A stretch of DNA of 64,000 bases from Strix aluco. Lineage: Eukaryota > Chordata > Aves > Strigiformes > Strigidae. The notes beneath the pieces were generated by a model. The model saw only the letters and a list, made by a program, of their open reading frames with translations, made no database searches and had not been told where the DNA came from. The translations under genes and the position numbers were made by a program. The DNA lies in NCBI RefSeq assembly GCF_031877795.1, contig NC_133934.1, positions 103,914,610-103,978,609 of the forward strand, given 5' to 3'. This document shows, piece by piece, positions 26,327-38,600 of the stretch; within the stretch, counting starts at the first letter, position 1; the number at the start of each line of letters is the position of its first letter.

Positions 26327-29300
26327 TTGCTCTGTGTTTCTTCTGCAGTGGTGGGGATGACATCATCAGTCTGGATTTATCAATCAGGACGTAGATGAAT
26401 CAGGCAAAATTAAAAGCAGCTCATTCTCTAAACAGAAACCTCTGCTTTTTGGATTCATTTGTATAAAGAGATCAATTACCTCAGTGCTCCTCTGACCCAG
26501 GTAGATCCTATTTAAACTCTATCACCTCTATCAGCTTTTACCTGTCATTTTTTCACTGCAGTTCATACAGTGTTCTCCAAAACACTGAAGCATGAAAACT
26601 TGCAGAATTGAAAACAGAGGTACAAAACAACAGGCAGAAATGAGGGATCTTTTATCAGCAAGGCATGTGGCTCTTAGTACTTCTAAGGAGAGGCTGTTGA
26701 GCAAGAGCTCTTTGGGAATGTAGTTTGGCTGTTAATTCTTGGTTTTGCCAGCTGCTATATTGCTTCAGACTTTGCAGAAGTGTGTGCATATCCACATGTG
26801 CGTGTTTGAAGCAGTGTGGGAGGATCTTACGCTGAATCTTGTTTTGCTGGTTAGAGTTCAGAGACTGAAGTCTAGAGTGTAATTCTGAAATTTATCTCTC
26901 TCATTAATTCAGATCAGAAGTGTTCCTTTGGCACACCTTCCCTGAGCATACAGAGGAAAAACATCAAAACTGAGAACACATTGGAATTTCATGATCATTC
27001 CATGCCAGTTGTTTCCTCTTTTGATACAAATGTCTGTCATGGCTTCTTTATTTGGCCTAAAGAAGGAAGAGAAAACACAAACCTGTTTTTGACCAAGGCA
27101 AGTAGAGGCAGGTGGGGGCAACCACTGCAATGCACATTTTGAGTTACTCTTTGGTCTCAGAGAAGTTAGATGTTAAACACAGAGCTTCACACTTCTACAT
27201 CACCCCCTCAATTCTGAGGTAACTTAAAGATACTTTTGGTGTCTCTTTCATGGGCTACAGTGTGTGAAGTACATTGGTGGTCTGCTTGTTTCCTACTGTG
27301 TATGTTTTCCATGTTTCAAAGGTTGCCACTTCACATTAAAAACTGACCTTCTAGGAGAGACAGTAGTGAAACAAACCACAGAAAACAAATTGCTCTCTTA
27401 TGACTAGATATGTCAAAGCCAGCACTTAAGTAAATTTTCTGAGCTCAGTATCTTACCCAGAAGTGTCATCCCAGATGTATGTTAGAAATACCATTGGACT
27501 TTTTCAAGCAGTTCATAGGGATGCAAGAGCATTCTGCAAGCTCCTGATGGGTCTCAGTTGTCCAAAGTAACTACAAGAGTTAGGGTTAGCTGCAGTTCAA
27601 GTTTCCTGTGTATTCCTGGACATTGCAAAACAGCAGATTTTTTGGTTTAAAAATGACACCATTTCAGTGTGTCATCTCTTGGTAGACTGCCTATTCAGAA
27701 GACACTTGCAAGGGATCTCATGGGGACTACTGTAGAGTAGAGAGCTGTCAATTCATGTGAGAAGGTCTACAGGCAGAAATATTTTATTAATGAAGTGTTT
27801 GGATATTTTGAAGGCCATGGGAGAGCAAAGGGTCTTCACCAGTGGTCTTCTCACCTTGTGTGAGACAGGGCAACTGGAGATGGTCCAGTGCCTGCAGGAG
27901 CTTATAATCGTGGCAGAGAAGAGTTAATGTGATGCTTTGCAATACAGTTCTAAGGGATGGGGAACCTTTCTTGTCCAAAAAGAAAAGATGATTATGTGAT
28001 TCTTGGATGTCAGATATGTATATCAAATAAAACAATTCAGAAAAAAAAAATGCATGCTAAGATATGTTTGGCACATACAACAAAATCCACCAGTGGACAT
28101 AATCTGACACCAAGTAAATCAGGTGCAGCTATTTCTTAATGATATCTGTCTCCTTTGGTTTTGACTGTGAATGCAGTTATATTTCCAAATATGTACTTGC
28201 TGATGTTTTCATTTCTTCGGTGCTGATGACATAAAAGATCTTTGCACTGGGTATGCTGTTTGCTGAGGAAAATTCCACTTGAACTCCAGAGCAATCTGAA
28301 GAATTCTGACAGAAAGTTTGAGGGGGCAGGATTTTACTTTGCACTCTCTCAACTTAGGTCTGCTCCCTTTGAAAACAGTCATAAAGCTAACATTGATTTA
28401 ACTGGAAGTGTAAGTAAATCAATCCTAATTGCTTTTGGAAGCCCTGCCCTGAAAATTCTGAGTTTGCAAAACTTCTGATTTTATTTCTACTGCTAATTGT
28501 GCCTTACAGTTTAAAAAGAAAGACCTGCCTACTTAGATTTTCATTAGTGTGAGTTAAACTCATTTATTATAACCTTTTTGAATGACCAGCGTTGTTTCCC
28601 TTAGATTTGTAAAGTCTGGAAAAAGTAATGCTTTCAAGAGATTGCACCTAGGAAAAAGAAAGGAAACACTGTGCTACTATTGAAGCAACTCCTTTTAACA
28701 TTTTGGAACAGGTCTTCATAATTAATTTTTATGTGCATTTTAAGAAGCAATATGTAAATAGAAGCAATTAAAAAATGAAAGAAATGTTTAAATTATTCAA
28801 ATAAATTATTTTTACCCAGCAAAATTTTTTTGCCTGAAACTTCATTTGCTGTCTAACTTAAAAAATATTTGCCATGTGTTTGAATTTTATTTCAGAATTT
28901 CCTGGAAAATAGAAAATGCAGTTCCTGACAATTGTAATATGTGGGATATGTTTCGTTTACCTTTGCAGAATGAAAGGGTTGTTATATTTGCAGAGCTGTA
29001 CTCTTTCTAACAAGATTTGTTATAACATGGTTCAATACAAAGTATTTTCATCTTCTGGAAGAAGGAGTGTTGCTCTTATTTTTAAGGAAGGGGCACACAT
29101 TTTGGAAAAAAAGGTTGAAATAATTTGGGCTAAAAGTAATTGAACTCTTAGTGTGGGAGTTTGCAGCTGACAAGTTTTTGGATGGATCAATGGGGCAAAA
29201 CTGAGTAGAAGCCAGAGCCCTAATATTAAGCATTAGTGAGATTGCTACTGGAAGAAGAGCTTGTGTTTGTCTATCTGCCCTTGAAAAGGACCCTGCCATA

Positions 29301-29959
29301 GAAAAGAGTTACAAGAAAAAATCTAGGAAATCTGTCTACAGTAAGAAAGTTTGTCTATGGTAAGAAAGAGGTACCATCTTTTTCAGTTTATCTGGAAGAA
29401 GATGAAGAGCAGACTTGACCATGGTCTGTAATTTCTACAGAAAAATGATTTCTGATAGCCCAGGGCTCTTGAACTTTGCAAACCAAGATACAAGTAGGTA
29501 GAAAAAATTCAGACTAAAAATAAGGCAGTTTTATGGTGATGCTAATTAACTTTCAGAACAACTTGCCAAGAGATTGAGTGGATTTTCTGTCATTTGAAAT
29601 CTCTAAATCAGGATCTTTTTTTTTTTCTTACTATGTGTCTTCCTGCTCATCCCTGGGATATAGACAACGCACAGGAATTACCAGCTGGAAACCTCTGTCC
29701 TGTGTCATGCAAGGGATTAAGACAGTCTCTTCTGGCTGTAAGTCTGTGCATATATATTTTAGATAGAGGTGACAAATAAAAGAGTAGAAAGAACAGGATA
29801 CAAAGGTGTAGAGGTTGAAGGTAGAATTGTCTGGTTACTGCAGATATTATGCTTTAATTTTCAGTCTTTGATACATTTCTTTCAGGCTCAATCTTGAAAG
29901 GTTCAGGTCTTAAAAATTAAACTAAATAAGAAGAGAATGTAGCTGGAGGGATCTGCAGT
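26327..29959. other. Intergenic stretch, no gene recognised
   Basis: AT-rich sequence without a recognisable repeat, RNA gene or exon. Only short chance frames (up to about 83 codons) occur. Confidence 0.7.
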
Positions 29960-30180
29960 GGGATGAGTTTTGTACATAAGGCACAGCCGGAGGGGCTGGG
30001 GGTGGGGAGGGAAGGCGGAGAATTTGTGAATTAAGAGCAGACAGCCAACCTGCTTATCTTTGCTGTTGTTTTTAAATCTATAGATTCCAAAGGGAGTGGA
30101 TTATATTCATATAGATGTATAGAAAGAGGCTTTTGCTCTAAACAGCTCCTAATGCAGGTGAAAACCATGTATTGATTACT
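29960..30180. promoter_or_regulatory. G4-anchored candidate regulatory element
   Basis: A very strong G4 motif at 29992-30011 (GGGG-CT-GGGGG-T-GGGG-A-GGG) sits next to GAATTAAG, TTATCTTTG and a run of short AT-rich cores. G-rich Sp/KLF-like DNA beside A/T cores is typical of enhancers or minor promoters. No transcript evidence is available. Confidence 0.3.
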
Positions 30181-30299
30181 TCAAGAAAGTTAAAATAAAA
30201 GCAATTTTTCTCCCATTTCCACACATTGCAGCTTTTGGCCTATCCACTCATAGCTAAAAAAGCATTCTTTCCTGATAATCAAGCTTCAGCTGTCTGAAT

Positions 30300-30560
30300 T
30301 TCAGGCCGAGCCTCTCATCTTGAGCTTTGCTGAAGAGCTTCTTTAATTAACCATTATACCACAGATGTTATTGATTTTTTTTTTTTTTTCAAATCTGGTT
30401 GAAACATCGTTGTGCTGGATCGTCGCCAAGACGAAGGCCTGAATTTTTTGTGCACTGCTTTTACTCCTTCTGCATACCTTATTAGTCTCCATGTCTGTTA
30501 AGTGCAACCCTTAGTATTAACTCAGAAAATATAGCATTGATTTTTAGCCTTGCAGCCGTG
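30300..30560. promoter_or_regulatory. CpG-retaining candidate conserved element
   Basis: It contains AACATCGTTGTGCTGGATCG and TCGCCAAGACGAAGG, a tight CpG cluster in AT-rich DNA, with TTTAATTAACCATTA just upstream (homeodomain-type palindrome TTAATTAA). A T18 run at about 30372-30389 separates the two parts. Candidate only. Confidence 0.3.
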
Positions 30561-31104
30561 ATCTAAGGGCTCCTAATTTGGAATGTGGAAACCAGAGTTC
30601 TGCGAGAAGCTATATTACTGTACACTTCCTACAAGTAAGACCTTTCACTCTCTTTACCTTTTTGCCAGACTTTTGATGTGGCTTAAAGTTCTTGGAATTG
30701 TTTTGTTGCAAGAGGAACAGAGCAACATGTCCAAAACATGTCTGCTCACATGTGTTTAAACAAACATATGTTTATTTATATTAAAAAAAATATGACTAAA
30801 TAAAAAGTCTGATTTGCAAAGGTACTGTTTATGATAGTTTCTAGTTATTTCAGCTGGGTTGTGGCAGCTCAGTTTCTCTGCAAACCTGTTTGCTCACCTT
30901 TAGCTGCTTCAGTGTAACTTGGGGAACTAAATTTTTCTGCCCCGGTTTCAATGTTTTGGCAACATTGTTTTAAATTTGACTGTGTTTTTCTCTTTTAGCC
31001 TGTCATTTGGATACTCGGGTCAGTTATTAGCATCTCTGTAACATCTCTGGTAGAATTAATTCTAGAATTTAAGGACTCAGTTAAGAAATGAAGTGTGCAT
31101 TGGC

Positions 31105-31122
31105 GGGGGGGGGCAGGGGGGG
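31105..31122 (+). repeat. G9-CA-G7 tract
   Basis: Two long G-runs separated by CA, able to supply four G-triplets for a quadruplex. It lies beside the CpG-retaining stretch at 31190-31300. Confidence 0.8.
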
Positions 31123-32080
31123 TGTATGCTTTAGCTTAAGGGAGAAGTTGAGTCCAAGCCTTCAGTGAATCTCAGCCTTCCTAATAGCGCATTCCTTTCA
31201 AAATACGTCTTCCTCTGACGATGAATTCAAGAACTAAAACAACGACAATAGGTTCTTAAATTCTGATAAGATTTCTCCGAGTTTAGTGATACGTTATTTA
31301 AACATAATTTGAAGCTTTTAAAATACTGTAATGGCACCTCTTGACCTTTCCAAAATCACAGGGAGCAAGAAATGGTGAAAAATGTTTATTTACTCTGCAT
31401 TAGAAGCTAAATCCCTGTTCCTTCTTAGAACCGGTAGTTCTTTTATACTGGGGAACTCATGCATGGCACTTCCATTCTTCAAACAAGAGCTAGACAGTCC
31501 TACTTGAACTGCAGAAACAATGACCTGCAGTCTATCCTATGCCTGAGTGATAAACAACAATGCAGACCTCTTGACAAGCTCTGGCATCAAGCGTGGAGTC
31601 TTGCAGCTCAACATGTCTGCTGAACAGAAGTTAGAAAAAGAAAAGATCATCTTGTAAACAATTAATTAATGTTTGTCATGAATTATCATTTTTACTTCCT
31701 TCTCAAGAGGCTCAAAGGGAATAAAAAGGCATTTTTGCAGGTGGTGGCATTCAAAGTAAGGGCAATCAAATGTTTGAGAGCAGTGGCACAGCACTTTGAG
31801 TCTCTAAGGGTGAATGGTGCTAGGATTAGAGCACAGCAGGGGGTTGAGGGTTTCAGGTGTGAAGCTTAATGTTTGTGATCAGCAAAAAAAAGTCTTGAAT
31901 TTATCTAAACTGCTCTTCTGCTAACAGTACTTCTAGCACATAAATGTTCTGAAAGTGACAAGTGTTCTCATTGCTCTTCTAATGCAAACATGATCTGCAT
32001 TTGAAAGATACATCCCTTTTGCCTAAATTAGAATGTGCATCACAAAGAGCGTAAGATGATGACCCAAAACCAGTTCTTTA

Positions 32081-32087
32081 CACACAC

Positions 32088-32118
<31 letters not shown>
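32081..32118 (+). repeat. Compound (CA)n(CT)10(CA)4 microsatellite
   Basis: CACACACA, then ATT, then an exact (CT)10 at 32091-32110, then (CA)4. A probable polymorphic microsatellite. Confidence 0.9.
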
Positions 32119-32220
32119 TGCACTTCAATTCAAGATACAGCCACAAAAATGCAAACTTCTACTCCTTTTTACACAGTTACCAGAGCTGCCACTCTGTCCA
32201 TTATTCTGCCTGCACCGCAG

Positions 32221-32400
32221 GTTTGTAATTAGGATGCTTTACCACCGGTGCTTCAGTTCTTATCTAGCATCATTCACACAGAGTTTCGTGTCTTTGCAGC
32301 GCTGTGCACGAGTAGCTCAATTTTATTTCGGTCAAGCAGTTTTCAGGGTTTTTATGCTGTGCCATCTTAATGCATGCACACTCCTTACCTCCTCCCCCTG
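32221..32400. promoter_or_regulatory. CpG-retaining candidate regulatory element
   Basis: TTTGTAATTAGGATGC (homeodomain core TAATTA), ACCACCGGTGC, TTTCGTGTC, GCAGCGCTGTGCACGAG and TTTCGGTCAAG follow within about 120 bp. The local CpG count is well above that of the surroundings. Inferred from composition and motifs only. Confidence 0.3.
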
Positions 32401-32522
32401 CTTATATTGCTGAGCACCACAGAGAAGATAGCATGATAAGAGTTCTAACAATAAATTTAAACTATTCTGAGGAAATTAATGGGTTTAGGATTTGTGTAGA
32501 ACGTTTGCTATCCCTGGGAAAG

Positions 32523-32541
32523 AAAAAAAAAAAAAAAAAAA
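32523..32541 (+). repeat. Poly(A)19 tract
   Basis: A pure A19 run with no retroposed body upstream. A simple homopolymer. Confidence 0.9.
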
Positions 32542-34320
32542 GGTTTTAGTAAATAAGACTAATAAACGGATTGTACAAATTAATTTCTGTCTCTCCTGGG
32601 ACCATCTATTTTGCCCTTTTGGAAAATATTTTTCCTCTGTTTAACGTTAAATAAAATCTTAGTAAGCAGCAGGAAGAATCTGTCCCTAAGAGAAAAAGCA
32701 TTTTGCAACACGGGTTAGAAACGAAAGCAGCAAGGAAAAAAAACCCTCAGACGTATACACAAATGTAGGAAAACATGCATGGATCCTCTATTTTTGCTTC
32801 AAATGTTTTCATGATGCAATGTAATGCTACAATTTCGCATTCGGAGGGAGCGTGCTGCATTCCAGAATTTGAGAACTATTGAGGCAGACAGCGTAGGCTG
32901 CAGACAGTAACCATAAAGGTAACTTTATATATATATATTCCTACATCTTAATTGAACAGTCAGAAGAGGGAGTGTCTAATGATTTATTTCATGGGCCTGA
33001 GGTGGCCGTGTAAGATTGGGTGAATAAATTCAGCTTTCAGTTCATAAGCTTGTCTATTTGTAAAATAAGACTTTTAATTGGTATAGAAGCCAATTATCTG
33101 GGAATTTTGAAATTTGTCATTGTCATAAATTAATAAATTAATTTAATAAGATACTGTGAGATAGAAGAGGAAGAGTGGTAAAGTGAAACAACAATTTTTT
33201 CAAGTCTCTCACATAACTGATATGAACTGACAGTAATTGATTAGTATATGTTTTCATCAGCTAATGTCTGAAGTTCAAGGACTAAATTTATATTCACCCT
33301 AAGGTCCTTTCACCTGTCTTTGGCAGAGTGTCAGGGACTCCATGACGTAGCACTTTCTCATCAGAAAAATCTCTATTTGTCAAAACAAATTAGTTTTAAT
33401 CCGTGCTGTGGAAATATCTGTTTCTAGGCAGTGGTGGCAGAAGAAAGCGTCTCAGCTCTAGTTCAGCCCTCGGGGATGCTCAGCAGGAGTAACCAATCTC
33501 TGGCTCAGAGCTCTCACTCCACTTGATTTAGGCAAGGGTCTGGACGTGGTCTTTGCTACTTCACCGAGTCTCTAAACCCCTCTTTCGAGTGCCCATCAGC
33601 TGGGCTGGAGGGAGTCTCTCTCAGGCTCTCTATTTTGGAGCTCTTCCTTTCTGGGTCATCCCTGACCCTCACTCAAGCAGAGGGCTGATCCCCAGGAACT
33701 ATCCATGTATTCTCACCCTTCCTTGCTGATTCTTTCTTGTTTGCTTGCTTTTTGCAGAAATAACTAAATGAGAAGGAAAAGTCTTCCTGAATCCCAGTAA
33801 GTAATGGGGAAAGGTTTGCAGCCCAGTAAAAGTTTTCTGCCCAGCTTAGTGCAATTCCCACGCAAAGTCAATTTTGAATAGAGAACCCATGACTTGTGCC
33901 CCCACTTTAAGGACCCTTTTACACCATCAAAGTGGTTCAAGGTGTCCCAGAAATGACAGGGATCTGGTCCAAAATGTTTCTGCCTGAATTCATGTTGCTG
34001 GCCACTTGTTAAGGTGGAGGCAAGAAATAAAAAAATATCGGAAAGTGCTATGAGACTGTTTGTTTGGGTTTTTTTCCCCTTTCTCCCACTGCCTCTCCTT
34101 GCCTGATTTCAGATGGTTCTGAAATAACTCACCCCCTCCTCTCAGAGGGACCGATGTCTGGGGGGGACAGAGCCAGGACCTTTCATCTGTGTCGGTTAGG
34201 CCTCATGTCAAAACACTCCTGACTCTGGGGAAGTCGGCTCTGCTGAATCTCGAGGCTTGCCAGTGCCAGTCAGCTGCTGTTTGAACTAAGTCCTGACCGC
34301 AAAATCAAAAGTGGGTCCAA

Positions 34321-34580
34321 AGAAAGCTGTAAACAGTGTGCAATGAGCCATTTGAAGGCAGCTGATGCCTCATTTGGGGTGACATGTTGTGGCTGATGAG
34401 TGTGGATGATGTGGGGTTTTCGATAAGTGCCTCATCAGTATCCTCATCATGATCGTGTTGCTCAGCCACGGCGTGTGCCCTGACTTGATTGTAATTGCCT
34501 GAATCTGCTCCTGCTGCTCAGGAGCGCACAGTAATATGCAATAAAACAGCAAGAAGTGAATGTTAACCATCTGAGTTCTG
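34321..34580. promoter_or_regulatory. Candidate conserved noncoding element
   Basis: The stretch combines repeated TGATG/CATCA words (GCTGATGCCTCAT, GTGGATGATG, CTCATCAGTATCCTCATCATG), retained CpGs (TTTTCGATAAG, GATCGTG, CACGGCGTGTG, GGAGCGCAC) and TTGATTGTAATTGCC. It reads like a developmental enhancer. The minus-strand frame across it is only 66 codons and unlike known proteins. Confidence 0.32.
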
Positions 34581-34732
34581 ACATGGCTGCTTGCAGTTCA
34601 AGTTTTCCATTAAGGACAAAAAAATCTATATAGACACACAAATATGGATGTATAATTGCATGTTCAGAATAATTATTGTTTGTATATGCAATAAACTCAT
34701 TTTATAAATAATGCATGATGGTCATATACAGA

Positions 34733-34756
34733 TATATAGATAGGTGTATCTATATA
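34733..34756. repeat. Perfect 10-bp hairpin TATATAGATA-GGTG-TATCTATATA
   Basis: The arms 34733-34742 and 34747-34756 are exact reverse complements around a 4-nt loop, in TA-rich DNA. It probably arose from a TA/GATA-type simple repeat. Confidence 0.75.
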
Positions 34757-35399
34757 CATTTTCGCCCCGACACCTGTATATACCATATACAAATTAAGAT
34801 CATATGCTCATGGTGTGTAGGTAAATAGTAGAGGGATGAAGAGCATCAGGACCATACTTTGATTCAAATTTTTAGGAACATAAACCGAACCTGTAGTTAA
34901 ATCTATGCATAGTCTTCAGAAATCTTAATAACACGTGTGCATACAGATAAGTAATTGATTTTTAGATGCAGTTAATCTACTCACGTAAATGTGTGCGTGT
35001 GTGTACTTGTGCAGGTGTGGGGCGGGGGGTAAGGTACACATGCATATGTGCTTCGTACTGCTAAATTAGTCTTTGGAGAGAACACAATTTATTTTCACAA
35101 GTTAGCTGGTTTGGATTAATTCCATAGCATCATTGGCTGAATCAAAAAAGCAAACCCCAAACTTTCTGAGCCCTGTGCCAGTGAGTCTGACAATACAAAG
35201 TACTGAGAACTTGTGCCCAGGGGAAGCTCTTCAGATCAGAGACTTTTTGTAAAGTGGGAACTGCCATTACCCTGTTGGGGTCCCAATGCATGAGAGGGGT
35301 TCTGAGGTGTTGAGTGCATGTCCATCTGTGGTAACAGAAAGAGCAGGTTTGTTGATGGCTTGTCAAAAAATAGAATGTAATCAGAACATGGACTATGCT

Positions 35400-35620
35400 C
35401 CTTTTTAATAAACAAGTGGCACGGACGGTGTTCTTGACTTTAAAATTATGTTCAGCTTTGGTTATAGGTCAGAAAGGTAATAAAACAAACAGATTACGGT
35501 TGTATAATTGTAATTTGTGGTTTCTCAGAGTCTAATACCACACTGCAGTCAACAGCTTTGGGGTTGCTGTATATGTAGCTGTTTTTTCGGCATAGTTTGG
35601 GGGACATTTAAATAATAAAA
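35400..35620. promoter_or_regulatory. CpG-retaining homeodomain-rich candidate element
   Basis: AAGTGGCACGGACGGTGTTC is followed by GTAATAAAACAAACAG (forkhead-like), ATTACGGTTGTATAATTGTA and ATTTGTGGTTTC (RUNX-like TGTGGT), then TTTTTCGGCATAG. CpGs persist in AT-rich DNA. Candidate only. Confidence 0.3.
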
Positions 35621-38600
35621 TTTACACAGGCAAACTCTGTTTGCATTCAGTTAATTCTTGATGGAATGAACACATGGGTTTTCTTCATCACCACTGTGTT
35701 ATTTAAGCATTTCAGTAAAAGTGCATAAAATTGTTTTGAAAATGTTATTTGCAGCTGCTGTTGCTACTGTGCAATGTCCTGCGTGCTCTGTGCCTGTGTA
35801 TGGAGGCTACTGCTGTAAGCTACAGGTCCTGCTACGCTGAGACAGAAAGATCAGTGATAAAGTAAACGTGGAAAAGAGAGATTGTTATTTGCAGACCAAA
35901 ATCGCCAGGGCATAAAATTTTTGAAACACTTTCAAAATAATTCTCTTTCCCCAATTCAAGCAAAATTTGCACTGCCTTGGAAATGTCCTTAATATCTTCA
36001 TTATAGATTACAAATCTGTACAGATTAAACACTCTAAATATGACCATTTGAGAGGTAAGACAATCATTATAATTATAAATACTTCTGTTGTCATGTTTGA
36101 TCAAGTGGATTTGCTGTTGTAGCTTAAATATATTAACTTTAACTCTTTTTAATTACGGATTTAGCACAATGCTGACAGAGTCCCTCCTCGAATCCTGCAT
36201 TCACCCTGGGCCTCTCTTTATGCTCAAAATATGTAGACAAATAGAGAGGAATTCCAAGGATAGAAAACATGACTGAGATGTTGGAAGGATTTGTTTATAA
36301 GGAAAGGTTAGAAGAATGAAATGAGGAGCTTTAGTTAAATGGGATTGAAAGCAACTAATCTGTGTAGCATTTATAGTTTCAGTGGATGAAACTCATCATT
36401 CCTATTAAATTAACTATGCTTCATTCTCCAAATGTGTAATTCAGATATCTGATACCTGCTTTACTTATTAAAAAATAACTTTTACTATCAACAATTCTGA
36501 TTTTTCATCATTTTAAGAAAAAAACCCGTGTTTGTTCAGCAGAGCGAAGTGATAACAAAGGGATGGGTTATGACTGGGTACAAGCATACGGAGTGTTCAG
36601 ACAAGGAATGGCATTTCTGGACTTGGTAAATATTGATTCTGACTATCAGCAGAGAGAATTTTTTAAAGGGAACGATAGCTGGACAAAAGCCCAGATTTTC
36701 CCTCAGTATCACCTACAAGTAGTAAAACAGATTTTCAGAAGGAGGGCTAGGATCTCCCTTGCAAGAAACACAGACTACCAGTCTGGATTAAGAATTGGGA
36801 CAAAATTTAGCATTGAGAGCAACCTGACAGCCCTGAGTTACACTCTTTTGCTCTCAAATTAAATCATTCTTGCACTTGGTATTTTTTCTTTTTCCTTTTT
36901 TTTGTTTCTTTTTTTTTTTAAAAAAAATAAAGAATGCATTGCCTTCACATGCACACAAACAACTTTGGATGAGATTTGTTATTATCATTAGAAACTACCT
37001 TGAGACAAATTTCATTGTGAGTTTTGCCTGGGTCTTTCTGGACATTCAGAAAGAGGAAGCGTGTGTCTTGAGAAGTTTTTATACTAATTTAAATAAACTC
37101 AAAGGCAACAGCTTTATGCAAGCATAAACCAAAATTAATGCAGTGATGAATCAGGACCTTTCTGAGATCTAAATAGCAAACCACAGAATCTCAAACACAA
37201 AGAAGATGCAGTCTGGTGTGAACTGGCTGATTTGTCAACTTTGAAGGATTAATATATCTTCACAACAAAAGTTTTCTTAAGAAATGGAGGATGAACAATT
37301 CTTTCAGATTATAGTTTCTACTTAAAACACAGAAGAAGAAAAATGTTTTCTCCTTGAACGTTTGTGTAGCATCAAGATTCCTCTGCATAAAAATATACTC
37401 CCTAATAATAAGATATCAAGGAGAGTACCAAAAAAAAAAAACCCAGGATGAAACCCCAAGATTCAGCATAAATCAAATGTAAAAACTATTTTTCTAGCCC
37501 TTGTTTTCATAAAAAAATGAACTGGCCCAGATTTTGTGATCTGTATAGTTTAAAACCTATCTAGTCCTATCTGTGCCAGCTGGAATCAACCAGTTCAGTA
37601 TGTGTGGATGCCACTTCTAATTCCAACCTGGTGCTCTGAGCCCGTCCTGTATAGAAACGCTAATGCAGCATTTCTTGAGCAAATGATCAAAGTAATCCTG
37701 CCAGATCCAAGCTGGGTTGCAAATTCGTCCTTCCCTTCCCCCACAATCCTCCATCCCTGCAACACGCATGACATTACCCCCAGTTTTGCTTTTCTCTGCC
37801 CATGAAGTGTTCCCAGGAGGGTGGAAGAAACTGTTCCATGAGCTAGATATGCTCACCAGGTTGTCACCCTTGAAACAAAAGAAATTTTCTGAGATCTTGA
37901 TTTTGCTTGAGCAAGCATAACAATGACCAAATAAGGAGTTAATTGTTGATAATGGAGGATTTAACACTGGGTAGGAAGAATAACATCAGATAAATATACT
38001 ATTGTCCAATAGTAATATTGGAAGTCATTCACATCTCCTTGGAAGTTGAAAAGGGTATTTGACTCATAAAGAATTTTTTCTTTCTTTAACAAGCTGTAAA
38101 TTCAGAATGAAACTTGGAATTAAATTCTTAGTGATTTAGAATTACACCTTTTGCACAGTGTGTGTGAAGGTTGCAAGGAAGGAATGGCCCATGCTGCACC
38201 TCAGGACACCATTTGTACAGCTTTACTCCTGCTCTGGAATGATTCTGCTAAAGCCAACACACAGGAGGATTTGTAACCCATCTCCTCCAAAGGAGTTTCA
38301 AGCTCTCCCTTTAGCCAGATCTTGTTTTTCTGTTCAGAGTATAAACCTGCTGCACACCTGAATCTGACTCCCTGTTACCACCACATAAGGCATCTCTCAG
38401 GGCACTAGTGGGGGTGGGTGGGCTCTTACCATCCCCTGCTCACTTTCTACACAAAGGCCCAAACCTTATGTCTACATTATACCCGCCAGAAACCTCCAGC
38501 TCCTTCTTGGAGTGCTGCTGAATTGGTCCCTGGGCAGGGGGGCTGTGCCTGGCCAGGTCCCCCTTGCTCAGAGCAGGGAGAAGAGCTTACCCCCTGACGT

